A stretch of DNA of 47,647 nucleotides, taken from the IMG/VR virus record IMGVR_UViG_3300046642_000522, positions 1 to 47,647 of that record. One strand, 5' to 3'. The DNA is from a virus. A program made the position numbers and the translations under genes. The notes under the pieces were generated by a model. The model worked only from the letters and a program-made list of their open reading frames with translations. It had not been told where the DNA came from and searched no databases. Below are positions 30,701 to 37,434 of this stretch, piece after piece (the stretch's first letter is position 1; each line of letters opens with the position of its first letter).

Positions 30701-31619
30701 TGCCGAGCGCCTCCTGGAACGCATCCTGGACCGGCGTCGCTCCTCCGGAGAAGGCATCCTGATTCGCCTTCTCGATTGACAGGAGATCAGCAAGGCCGTC
30801 GTGCAGGATGACAGTCGCGGCACGGCCGGAGATCATCCGGTTGCCGAAGATGCGGTAGACTTCGTCGCCCTGGACGCCGGCTGCATTCAAGTCCTGGAAG
30901 ATGCCGACAAGGCCTCTGCTGGCTAGACCCGCAGAGGTGAAGTCGCTCACGAGATTGACGCCCGTCGTATTGGATAGCCTGGCGAGCTCCGTCTCGGCCG
31001 CCTTGGTCGGTGCGACGATCTGCTGCATCATCCGGATGATTTCAGTGCCGGACAGGGCGTAGTTCTGCCCATTCCGCGTCAGAGTCGCATAGACGGCTGA
31101 AACATCTGCCAGACTGACGCCCAAAGCAGCGGCCTGCGCCACAGCCTGCTGGCTGCCGGCGACGAACTGGCCAAAGCTCACGTTGGCGTTCTTGCTCGCG
31201 GTCAGCAGTGTGTTCATGAAGGCGGAGGCGTCATCTCCAGATGCACCCATGACGTGCAGTGCCTGCGCCAGCTCCTGGGTCGTTTCTGCGAGGTCGGAGC
31301 CGGTGCCGACGCTCGCCTGCATTGCAACCTGGACGATTTTCTGAGAATCGGCGAGGCTGAAGCCCTCGTCCGCGGCATGGCGGAATGAGGTTGCCAGAGC
31401 CTCGAATCCGACGCCGCCCTCTTGCGACATGCTCTTAATGGAGGCGTCAACCGCGCCCATATCGGACGAAGTCAGCAGGGAATTGGCGTGGAGCTGTTGG
31501 AGAATCTGCTGGTAGTTGGCCGCTGATTCAACGGCCTTGTCAAAGCCGAGCGCGACGGCACCAAGGGCGACACCTGTGGCGCCGAACGCCAACACGCTGC
31601 CAGCATTGAGGCTGGACAT
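27729..31619 (-). CDS. Tape measure protein (N-terminus probably longer)
   Basis: 1296 residues from ATG 31619. A TP901-type core (about 20-330: LLTASKNANVSFGQFVAGSQ, SGTEIIRMMQQIVAPTKAAE, GNRMISGRAATVIL) is followed by a long coiled-coil rod (about 530-1050) rich in Gln/Lys/Asp and a C-terminal domain with GIAAGVTQG/GIATGIVQS repeats and a poly-Gly run. Sets tail length and probably enters the host envelope. The frame is open upstream to 31733 and encodes ISAAELLVKVGFDG, a typical tape measure beginning, yet contains no ATG, GTG or TTG; ATT at 31709 is a candidate start. The ATG given here has no ribosome site. Confidence 0.9.
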   Translation of the reverse strand: MSSLNAGSVLAFGATGVALGAVALGFDKAVESAANYQQILQQLHANSLLTSSDMGAVDASIKSMSQEGGVGFEALATSFRHAADEGFSLADSQKIVQVAMQASVGTGSDLAETTQELAQALHVMGASGDDASAFMNTLLTASKNANVSFGQFVAGSQQAVAQAAALGVSLADVSAVYATLTRNGQNYALSGTEIIRMMQQIVAPTKAAETELARLSNTTGVNLVSDFTSAGLASRGLVGIFQDLNAAGVQGDEVYRIFGNRMISGRAATVILHDGLADLLSIEKANQDAFSGGATPVQDAFQEALGNTSRQLDIAKQKLAVLGVSIGTDLLPPLTDLITKLGDLATLAGKAYTFTVNFVQKTEGGNILTALLTGGALPGHEDDSQISEWVKGALDQVKTDAESFMNTERSGGALLPKLIDSLFGDPGGVKRSMQPYYDQATNSQHWSPGTGKGVIGDFAAWLMGPSDAVKRSMDPYFDQVQAEAISRMKDIAAQIKSLNLIPVPGSITNPPPPAGGAGTPQTGDYVMSDAEEKKHTELVHEEAMARIADKQLEADAYGRAAKAIESNAAGQVDSIVNEGKEEQATHDKNASNSDAAAKASTSLAKTTDASAATISKDYDEMAKASGTYKDHTVEDWQNIRDSSIQSASQQLQAIQGYQAQINGLQRQSTETMSAEDRKQLDAKIAGLGEKRDAEQKSYDQSIKKANEANTAIESSWKSQLSAWSDVQNTKLQIANLAYDQLVGKNASVNAQLSASDQSILASARDRYANMLQLEEQWQEKLQSDLASGDSAAVQADQNMLTELKTGFVDPAKKEFDDLTAKAKEWANLPTPQMHDLTVQIDEAKTHSDELKKSFDAQNEPLVESKNHWTEIKDQIEQARQPAEQYLQTLQQQATAIQDQITKSHDLLAAQGHTSGTDPALLQLQVQRDQLQIQQQSLQAQGQKTDALDKELSRINAAISAEQSRNQLAQDQNSLANAGLQTEDAKNKLAQDEAKIKLDGSAPELLAANQKIQAATTALGLAKDTQTVQTQGDDFHTKQLQDQLQILNDQKKVVIDMAAASQGASAFGGPAVKPNKIFVPDLLPKPAEVAQQSQAIGNAITSGIAAGVTQGTPAIRNAVHDAASGASAIPDATQQATPVGNAIGDGIATGIVQSMPAIQAAARQAVDSAILAAQAEGLIASPSKRAMKEIGLPLIQGAAMGITSGSSLLSDAMGTAVGAAFGASASPGTASGGSGAGGGGGGGGDSPMFGGHMFNVENMHVDSERRVDQIVGRLSQAQTAAQQERIKALGYPQGLHL

Positions 31620-31736
31620 ATTGCCAAGAAGGCTCGCGAGCGCGGTTATTCCAGATGTCGCCGCTGCGCCATCGAAGCCGACTTTAACGAGCAGTTCAGC
31701 CGCGCTAATAGACGTGGCGCTACCGTACCCGAACTA

Positions 31737-31821
31737 GATGCTCGGGAAGGGGTCAGCTAACGGACCCCCGGTAGTGGACGCACTGGGAAGGCGTCCGGTA
31801 ATTGCCTGCGAACAGTATAGG
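31737..31821 (-). promoter_or_regulatory. Structured leader with possible promoter upstream of the tape measure gene
   Basis: A TATACT box lies at 31819..31814 on the minus strand with a poor -35. Two hairpins follow: GGACGC/GCGTCC (31776..31796) and GGGGTC/GACCCC (31749..31768). No T-run follows either, so they are probably regulatory or processing structures. The stretch 31620..31736 is the upstream extension of the tape measure frame. Confidence 0.4.
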
Positions 31822-32127
31822 CTAACAGGCCCCCTGTGTAGTAAGGCAGCCACCGTAGCCAGTCTTCGGAAGCGCCTTCGGCGTCGCGTTGTTTGCTGCG
31901 CCCGGCGTGGGCGGTAGTGGAGCTCCAGTCGGCGCTCGCGTGGGCACTGGCGTTGCGGATGGCCCAGGAGTGCGTGTTGGTGTCGCAGGGGCCGCAGTGG
32001 CAGTCCTAGTCGTCGGAATGGGGGTCGTAGCGGTCGGTGTTGACCCAGCTGGCGGGATTGGCGCTGGTGGCCTGCACCATGGAAGCACGAACAGCAGGAT
32101 GCTTGCGACGAGTACCGTGCGAATCAT
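31822..32127 (-). CDS. Secreted Pro/Thr-rich protein with LPKTG motif
   Basis: 101 residues from ATG 32127; GGAG 6 bases upstream inside the end of the frameshift extension. Signal peptide (TVLVASILLFVLPWC, with Cys suitable for a lipoprotein or simple signal) then 65 residues of Pro/Thr/Ala linker and the end ALPKTGYGGCLTTQGAC. LPKTG matches the sortase consensus, but no hydrophobic segment or basic tail follows, so classical anchoring is unlikely. An exported gene between the chaperone and tape measure genes is unusual. Confidence 0.6.
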   Translation of the reverse strand: MIRTVLVASILLFVLPWCRPPAPIPPAGSTPTATTPIPTTRTATAAPATPTRTPGPSATPVPTRAPTGAPLPPTPGAANNATPKALPKTGYGGCLTTQGAC

Positions 32128-32129
32128 GC

Positions 32130-32698
32130 CTATCTCCGATGGCCTGCATGTTGGCTTACGTTCGCATGATATTCGTCAAGCCCCTTGAGGTAGACGAGTC
32201 CGCGAGTCAGCCAGTAGTCACGGTTTGGGAGCTTCAGGAGCTCCCAGACGGGGCAGTGGTAGACGTCGTTGGCGACTCTGAGCCAGGCCCAGTCTGGGGG
32301 CTGGTCTCCGATGATGCCGCCGGTTGCGAACCATTGGAGCCACCGACGGCGTTCGATTCCCCCAGGCGGTAGTCCTCGAGAATGCGCGACCAGAAGTAAT
32401 AGATGACCTTGCTGCTGATCCTGGCTTCCTTCAGCCCCTCCATGGTGAGCGGCACCAGCTCAGGGCTGTCCTTCGTCTTTTGGATATCCCATTCCGTGAC
32501 GGCGGTCAGGAAGAGCGAGTAGATGGGCTCGACGATGCTTTTGCTCTCCAGATATGCCCGCTGCGTCCGCTCGGCATCCTCATCGAAGTAGTTGGGCCTG
32601 TAGGTTATCTTGACTACTTCTCCAGGGAAGCCGATGGGTTGAGCATCGATCTCCAGGGTGCGCTTGAGCGCGACTATGTCAACGGCTGTTATACCCAA
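32130..32698 (-). CDS. Tail assembly chaperone, long form by -1 ribosomal frameshift (gpG-T type)
   Basis: 113 codons from ATG 32698 to the slippery run GGGGGAA (plus-strand 32357..32363), then 76 codons in the -1 frame to TAG at 32132. The extension reads RRRWLQWFATGGIIGDQPPD then WAWLRVANDVYHCPVWELLK and LPNRDYWLTRGLVYLKG, the Trp/Tyr-rich pattern of gpT-type extensions. About 189 residues. By analogy with lambda gpG/gpGT, the long form brings tail tube protein to the tape measure. In the zero frame the same stretch becomes low-complexity Ser/Thr/Pro, as expected for a shadow. Confidence 0.8.
32234..32698 (-). CDS. Tail assembly chaperone, short form (gpG type)
   Basis: 154 residues, ATG 32698, lying between the major tail protein and tape measure genes. 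The N-terminal 110 residues (VDIVALKRTLEIDAQPIGFP, FLTAVTEWDIQKTKDSPELV, SSKVIYYFWSRILEDYRLGE) form the helical chaperone domain. After the slippery site the tail is Ser/Thr/Pro/Gly only. Needed, together with the frameshifted form, for tail assembly; not expected in the mature particle. Confidence 0.8.
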   Translation of the reverse strand: MGITAVDIVALKRTLEIDAQPIGFPGEVVKITYRPNYFDEDAERTQRAYLESKSIVEPIYSLFLTAVTEWDIQKTKDSPELVPLTMEGLKEARISSKVIYYFWSRILEDYRLGESNAVGGSNGSQPAASSETSPQTGPGSESPTTSTTAPSGSS

Positions 32699-32709
32699 CG
32701 ATCACCTCT

Positions 32710-34008
32710 TTATGGACTCGTCACCGCATTCTGCAAAGTCACCTTGATCGGATATCCGGCCGTCGGGTCGGCAATCAAGACGCACTCGTATCCTATGGCA
32801 CGCACGCCCTCCTCGGAAGAGAAGGCGTCCGGCTGCCGGACCTTCAGCGGCATATCGATCTGCAACTTGTACTTCGTGCCGGTCCCCAGCGTCGGTCCAC
32901 TGGCAAGCAGGCGGCAGTAGAACGTCGTGCCAGCACGCATGTAGCCCAGAGGCACCTTGCCGGCGCTGTCGGCCTCCATGACCAGTTTGACGACGGTTTT
33001 CGGGACGAGCTCGACGGTAGTCGCGTAGCTCGGGTTCGAGGTGCGCATTGGCCAGATGGGACCGTAGCGGCCGGTGATGGCTATCTCCAGGGAGAAGTCG
33101 CGCTCGAGGTAGGTGGTGCCGATGGACCCGAAGGACGAGTCGATGAAGACGTCAAGCTGATTGCCGAGAATCGGCATGATAGGCAGTTGGTTCGGAGCGG
33201 CGCCCGACCCGAGAGTCGTTTGCGCTACCGTCGCGGCCGGCGCGGTGCCGCCTGTAAGCAGAGAACCATCGACGGTGATCGGGTTGATAAAGACATGCAG
33301 CAGTGCGCTCGCGAACGTCAGGATGTAGCTCGTGCCAGCGCTTCCGGTGACCAGGACGTTGCCAGTCCCAATGTTCGGGAGCGCCTGCAGGGCAGTCTGG
33401 AGAACCGACGTAGCGACGTTGTACACGGACCTGACGGTAAGGCCGTTATAGGTGATATCGAACGTGCCGCCAGCTGGAGATCCAGTGATGGTGATGGTCT
33501 GGACAGCGGTGGCGTTCGGGCCGACGGTGAGCGGCGCCTCGGTATCCATGAGGGTGCCGATCATCTTGCCCTTGAACGTCGGCGACTTCCGGTTGAACGT
33601 CCAGGTGCCGTCAATCAGAAAGGCGTTCATCATCCGCTCGGCTTCGACAGCGTCGCCGGTCTCAACGGTGAAGAACATGGGCGTATCCGGGCTGTCGAAG
33701 CTCGGCTGCATGACGTAGGACTTGCCGCCCGAGATAGTGCCTGGCGACCCATCAGTCGTCAACAGGCTCGCGAGCATGAACAGCGACTCGTTGTAGTCAA
33801 CGGGGCCGGACAGGTCAATATCCGTCCATTCCTCATTGACGGCCACGAAGTTGGGGAATTTGAAGCCGGAGCCGACAAACTCCTCGGTGGACGTCATGAT
33901 GTGCGGAGTCGCCTTCAACGTCTGCATGATATGCGTCGTCGCTACGGGGAGCAGGACGTTGCTCTGCACCCCGAGCTGGAGCCTTTGATCTACATCTATG
34001 CGCTCGAC
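32710..34008 (-). CDS. Major tail (tube) protein with inserted Ig-like domain
   Basis: 432 residues from ATG 34008 with GGAGGG 7 bases upstream. The N- and C-terminal parts (EEFVGSGFKFPNFVAVNEEW, VKLVMEADSAGKVPLGYMRA) fit a tail tube protein of the large actinophage-like kind. About 180-285 is an inserted domain (AVQTITITGSPAGGTFDITY, GTGNVLVTGSAGTSYILTF) of the Ig-like type that decorates tail tubes. Position just before the chaperone gene agrees. A perfect palindrome (34025..34045) lies 16 bases upstream of the start. Confidence 0.82.
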   Translation of the reverse strand, partial: VERIDVDQRLQLGVQSNVLLPVATTHIMQTLKATPHIMTSTEEFVGSGFKFPNFVAVNEEWTDIDLSGPVDYNESLFMLASLLTTDGSPGTISGGKSYVMQPSFDSPDTPMFFTVETGDAVEAERMMNAFLIDGTWTFNRKSPTFKGKMIGTLMDTEAPLTVGPNATAVQTITITGSPAGGTFDITYNGLTVRSVYNVATSVLQTALQALPNIGTGNVLVTGSAGTSYILTFASALLHVFINPITVDGSLLTGGTAPAATVAQTTLGSGAAPNQLPIMPILGNQLDVFIDSSFGSIGTTYLERDFSLEIAITGRYGPIWPMRTSNPSYATTVELVPKTVVKLVMEADSAGKVPLGYMRAGTTFYCRLLASGPTLGTGTKYKLQIDMPLKVRQPDAFSSEEGVRAIGYECVLIADPTAGYPIKVTLQNAVTSP

Positions 34009-34024
34009 CATTGCCAATCCCTCC

Positions 34025-34045
34025 GGCGTCCCAAGTTGGGACGCC
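34025..34045. promoter_or_regulatory. Palindrome copy 4 upstream of the major tail protein
   Basis: Ten-bp perfect arms around one central base with core CGTCCCAAGTTGGGACG (34027..34043). It lies in the short gap between the tail completion gene and the major tail protein, immediately before the ribosome site. As RNA it could form an 8-bp hairpin with a 5-base loop. Confidence 0.7.
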
Positions 34046-34058
34046 ACCAACTAGGCGC

Positions 34059-34559
34059 CTATATTGCGCTCGCGTGTACACGAAACTCTTGAAGCACGCT
34101 GCTCCACTCATCGCCCTGGTCGACACCGCCCCTGGGACGAGTGGATTCGCGAACGCAGTCGTAAACAATGCCGCCAGACGTCTCAATGGGCAGATCGCCC
34201 CTGGCAGGAACGAGTGTCAGCACGTCATAAATCCTGCGGATGGCGATCTCGATGGTGGATATCGCCGTGCCAGCGCAGAACGCCTCAACCCGATAGACGC
34301 AGTTCACATGGGTCTTGATTGCACCGAACCCTGCCAGCGCGTCGACGCCGGACACCATGTCGTAGATGACGTATGGCAGCGCGGCTCCGAATGGTGCTCG
34401 AGAGCGATAAACGCCCGCGACGTTGCCCATCAGGCGGGTGTCGCCAAGCATCTGCGCCTGCATCCAGCGCCCGACGAGGAAGATTTCACTGGTATTGAGT
34501 GGGAGAAATGGGCTGATGCTGACCGTACCGAGCGGTGGATGCGCTGTTGCGTCAGCCAT
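34059..34559 (-). CDS. Tail terminator / tail completion protein (DUF3168-like position)
   Basis: 166 residues from ATG 34559, sharing one base with the upstream stop (TGATG). YRSRAPFGAALPYVIYDMVS then TAISTIEIAIRRIYDVLTLV and a final strand SSVLQEFRVHAS agree with the fold of minor tail/terminator proteins that precede the tube protein. Caps the tail tube during assembly. Assigned by pattern and position. Confidence 0.65.
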   Translation of the reverse strand: MADATAHPPLGTVSISPFLPLNTSEIFLVGRWMQAQMLGDTRLMGNVAGVYRSRAPFGAALPYVIYDMVSGVDALAGFGAIKTHVNCVYRVEAFCAGTAISTIEIAIRRIYDVLTLVPARGDLPIETSGGIVYDCVRESTRPRGGVDQGDEWSSVLQEFRVHASAI

Positions 34560-34978
34560 CAGCCCACCAAGTCGTAGAAGAAGCCCTTGGCGTCTGCCAT
34601 GACGCTTTCGGCTGCAGGAACAAGGTATGGCTGCGCCTGCGTATGCAGCGTGCCAAACTCAACGTCGGCGCCGTAATCCTGGCAGGGGCCAATCAACGCT
34701 TCATGCGGGCCGGCTGTTGCCTCGTCAAGGAGATGGCCAGGTCGAAGATCAGATGCAGTACCGGCTGCCTCTGGGTAGGTGCTTTGCTTGGTGGTCGTGA
34801 CGTAGATGCCCTCGGCGAGGGCTCCAGTCAGCTTCGGAGCGTTCGAGCTGGCCGTAGAGGCAACCTTCTTGCCGAGCGCAAACAGACGCTCATCAGCAGC
34901 CTCGCTTATTGTGGCTGCGAGGCCGTCCAGGATGCTGTGGACGAGAATGACGCTGACGTTTAAGCCTGCCAAATGCAC
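34559..34978 (-). CDS. HK97 gp10-like neck/tail completion protein
   Basis: 139 residues from GTG 34978 with weak GGA upstream. KVASTASSNAPKLTGALAEG followed by a strand, then YGADVEFGTLHTQAQPYLVP is the P-x-x-T-G-x-L...E-x-G-T-x-x-x-x-A-x-P-F/Y-L-x-P pattern of HK97 gp10 family proteins at the head-tail junction. Confidence 0.78.
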   Translation of the reverse strand: MHLAGLNVSVILVHSILDGLAATISEAADERLFALGKKVASTASSNAPKLTGALAEGIYVTTTKQSTYPEAAGTASDLRPGHLLDEATAGPHEALIGPCQDYGADVEFGTLHTQAQPYLVPAAESVMADAKGFFYDLVG

Positions 34979-35044
34979 GGGTCCGAGAGCCAGCTAAAAA
35001 CGGGCTCAGTGGATGGCGCAGCTGAATACAGGCGCCGAGGAAAT

Positions 35045-35233
35045 CTAGGCTCGGAGTGTCTTCTGCTGTTCCTCCTCGGCCGATTGCTCAGCCATGTGGC
35101 GGAGCTCTTCGAGGGTAATGACGTTCAGATGCATCGCTCCGCGGTGTGGTGAATCTATCACCAGCACGCCATTTTGAATACGTGCGAACGGTAGATCGCA
35201 ACGACCGCAAATGAGGCTTCGGCGTGACGACAT
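35045..35233 (-). CDS. Small protein with Cys pair
   Basis: 62 residues from ATG 35233 with GGAG 6 bases upstream. LICGRCDLPFARIQNGVLVI has one CxxC and a strand pair, as in half zinc ribbons (a dimer could complete the site); the C-terminus is a Glu/Gln helix. It lies between the CAP protein and the gp10-like gene. Function unknown. The short gap 34979..35044 holds only an imperfect hairpin. Confidence 0.6.
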   Translation of the reverse strand: MSSRRSLICGRCDLPFARIQNGVLVIDSPHRGAMHLNVITLEELRHMAEQSAEEEQQKTLRA

Positions 35234-35267
35234 CCGATACTCCAGTCCGATTGATAGTAGCAGGATT

Positions 35268-36278
35268 TCAAGGGCAGGCTATGAGACTCCCCTGTGCCAG
35301 AGCTCCATTCAGGAAGTATGCCTGCCGGCAGACGTTCGGCTGAGGCGTCGGTGATGGTGTGGGCGTGGGCTGATTGCCTACGGTGACGGACACCGATCTT
35401 GAAGGAGATATCTGCCCCGTCGCTCCATCGCCAACCCACGCGGCAGCGCCATAGGTGCCAGCTGATGTGTATGTGTGAGAGAACACATGCCCCTGCTGCC
35501 AGTTCGCCGAGGTGCCGTCCCCATAGGCCACGGCGTAATACGGAACTGTCGCCTGTCCAGTGATGGTGAACGTCGCGGTCAGGCCGGTCCCGCTCAGCGA
35601 AACAGTCGGTGCCACGAGCCCGGTCGGAGATGGAGTTGGCGTCGGTGTCGGTGTTCGCGTGGGCGTCGGCTGTGGCGTCGGCGTCGACGGGTCCGCCGTC
35701 GACGCGAAGGTCATTGTGTTCATCCAGAAGTTCGGCCAGGTCGTCGTGCCGTCGTTGTAAATGCCCTCTTCGAAGGAGACTCCGACCGAGACCATGTTCG
35801 CGTCGAGCAGGTTGGCGAGGTGCGGTGGGCTATTGACGTACTGATTGAATGTCGCGGTCGGGTCACCGGACCCGTTGCCGGCGATATTCTCGTCGATGCT
35901 CTGCGTCGGGCTCCCGCAGTTCTGCGTGCGGGCCAGCGTTGCACCGTAGCTGTCATGCGCAAAGACGCCTGTGCTGGCCATTTGCAGGGAGTGGGTGTCG
36001 GCGCTGCGCTCGAGGCTGGGCGATACCGATAAGGCGGGAACGCCGTGGCTGGCACGTAGTTGGTTCGTCATATCAATGACGGCCTGCTCGTTCGCGTTCG
36101 GTGTCGAATGCGAAGAGCCGCACACGGTCGTCTCTCGAGTGCTGGCCGCTGCCGAGAGCGGTGGGCCGACAACGGATGGCGCAGCAGTCTGCCCCACATG
36201 CCCCTGCGAGAAGGCGATGTGCGGAGCCAGCACCATCACAAACGCCAACAACGCAAACAGCGGAATTAGCTTCTTCAT
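35268..36278 (-). CDS. Secreted CAP-domain protein with PKD-like domain
   Basis: 336 residues from ATG 36278, overlapping the connector stop as ATGA. Signal peptide MKKLIPLFALLAFVMVLAPH (cut after about residue 25), then a CAP domain (about 55-190): MTNQLRASHGVPALSVSPSL, FAHDSYGATL, IDENIAGNG and NSPPHLANLLDANMVSVGV give the His-Glu-Glu-His set complete. A TPTPQPTPTRTPTPTPTPSP linker is followed by a PKD-like domain (AVAYGDGTSANWQQGHVFSH, TYTSAGTYGAAAWVGDG), then a second Pro linker and a short Cys-containing end. An exported protein within the neck genes is striking; host envelope or extracellular action is inferred. Confidence 0.8.
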   Translation of the reverse strand: MKKLIPLFALLAFVMVLAPHIAFSQGHVGQTAAPSVVGPPLSAAASTRETTVCGSSHSTPNANEQAVIDMTNQLRASHGVPALSVSPSLERSADTHSLQMASTGVFAHDSYGATLARTQNCGSPTQSIDENIAGNGSGDPTATFNQYVNSPPHLANLLDANMVSVGVSFEEGIYNDGTTTWPNFWMNTMTFASTADPSTPTPQPTPTRTPTPTPTPSPTGLVAPTVSLSGTGLTATFTITGQATVPYYAVAYGDGTSANWQQGHVFSHTYTSAGTYGAAAWVGDGATGQISPSRSVSVTVGNQPTPTPSPTPQPNVCRQAYFLNGALAQGSLIACP

Positions 36279-36655
36279 TCGATAACGGACCCGAGCCATC
36301 TCTCCGTCGCTCCATAGGTCATCGGGTCTTGCCGAGCTTCAATGCGAATCGTGAGTCCTGGCAAGACCACGAGATCCTCGATATGCACGTCGATAGGCGA
36401 GCCGACCACAATAGATGGATCGATGAAGTCGATGACCCAGCGGCTATGCGCCTCAACCCTGTCGACGTATTCGCCCAGCTCAGCCGGCATACGGTACGGA
36501 CTAACGTGCGTTGGAACATCTGTGGCGTAGGTCACCGGCGCCTGAGTACGACCGCCCATATTGTCGGAAGTGCTGGATGGACGCTGAAGCGTGGCACGGT
36601 CCCTGAGAAACCTGGAGGCCCGGCGAGCCGCATGGTCCTGATGTGGAAGCGTCAT
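36275..36655 (-). CDS. Head-tail connector / head closure protein
   Basis: 126 residues; ATG 36655 overlaps the upstream stop as ATGA. FLRDRATLQRPSSTSDNMGG then TYATDVPTHVSPYRM and a C-terminal strand set (LPGLTIRIEARQDPMTYGAT) match the small beta-barrel head closure proteins (SPP1 gp16/HK97 gp7 type) found at this position. Closes the portal channel after packaging. Confidence 0.68.
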   Translation of the reverse strand: MTLPHQDHAARRASRFLRDRATLQRPSSTSDNMGGRTQAPVTYATDVPTHVSPYRMPAELGEYVDRVEAHSRWVIDFIDPSIVVGSPIDVHIEDLVVLPGLTIRIEARQDPMTYGATERWLGSVIE

Positions 36656-37071
36656 AGCATCCGCAAGCCATTGGCAAGCCTGAATGTCGATGCCCTGTTC
36701 GCCTCGAACGGATTGAGTCCGAGCAGGACGTCCACAATCTCGTCACCACGGTTCATGAGGATGGAACCCAGCATCATCCAATCGACCTGATTGGACATGC
36801 TGCGTGAGTCCCCGAACTGCTCCATGGTGTAGCGCGAGAGCTGCGGGCTCAGCATCGCCGCCAGGTAGTAGATGCAGGCGTTCTTGCTCTCCTGCGACGT
36901 CAGGTCCACCGCAGGATTTGCGCCTGCAACCCGCGTGAGAAAGCGGTTCTCCGCCTCACCCTGGAAGATGGAGAGCTCAATGGTAGCGTCGGGCAGCACC
37001 GTGGCATCAAGTTCGATGTCCAGTGCTGCCCGAACGGCAGCCCAATCAGAGGTATCGAGGATAGGAGGCAT
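36652..37071 (-). CDS. Head-tail adaptor (gp6/gp15-like)
   Basis: 139 residues. WAAVRAALDIELDATVLPDA then IELSIFQGEAENRFLTRV is the start typical of connector proteins that ring the portal; the remainder is helical (SKNACIYYLAAMLSPQLSRY). Gene order portal-protease-capsid-adaptor-closure supports the call. Confidence 0.68.
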   Translation of the reverse strand: MPPILDTSDWAAVRAALDIELDATVLPDATIELSIFQGEAENRFLTRVAGANPAVDLTSQESKNACIYYLAAMLSPQLSRYTMEQFGDSRSMSNQVDWMMLGSILMNRGDEIVDVLLGLNPFEANRASTFRLANGLRML

Positions 37072-37410
37072 TTATCTCCGTCTGGTTCTCGTCGGTTCGG
37101 AGGCTTCTTCCTCCTCTTCCTCTTCCTCTTCTTCGTCGTCCAGTGTCACCTCTTCAGTGCGAATCGGTGACGTGTCGTCGGGGCCATCGCACTGCTCAAT
37201 CTGACGCAGTGAAATCTGCGCGTCGACCATGGGCGTTCGAGCTACGAGCACGGGAGTAGGCCCACAGACAAACACCTCGTTCGTTGCACCGGGATGCTGC
37301 TTGTGGCGCTCGTACAGGCCGATGCGATAGCCACCGTCATGCATCTGGCGGGCAGTCCCACGGACCCATATCTTCGAGTAGGTCTTCTCCCGTTTCCTTC
37401 GCTCTGCCAT
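37072..37410 (-). CDS. Small protein with poly-Glu tract
   Basis: 112 residues from ATG 37410. Basic N-terminus (ERRKREKTYSKIWVRGTARQ), a strand-rich middle, and a C-terminus of ten consecutive Glu flanked by Asp/Glu and ending TRTRRR. Such split-charge proteins occur near capsid genes, where they may interact with DNA or capsid; this is only by analogy. The Glu tract is encoded by a purine-rich run that could slip. Confidence 0.65.
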   Translation of the reverse strand: MAERRKREKTYSKIWVRGTARQMHDGGYRIGLYERHKQHPGATNEVFVCGPTPVLVARTPMVDAQISLRQIEQCDGPDDTSPIRTEEVTLDDEEEEEEEEEEASEPTRTRRR

Positions 37411-37434
37411 ATACCCTCCTTCAGAGATGTGTGG

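Noticed and set aside
31822-32127. LPKTG protein as a classical sortase-anchored surface protein
   Set aside because: No hydrophobic segment or basic tail follows the motif; only about 13 residues remain after it.
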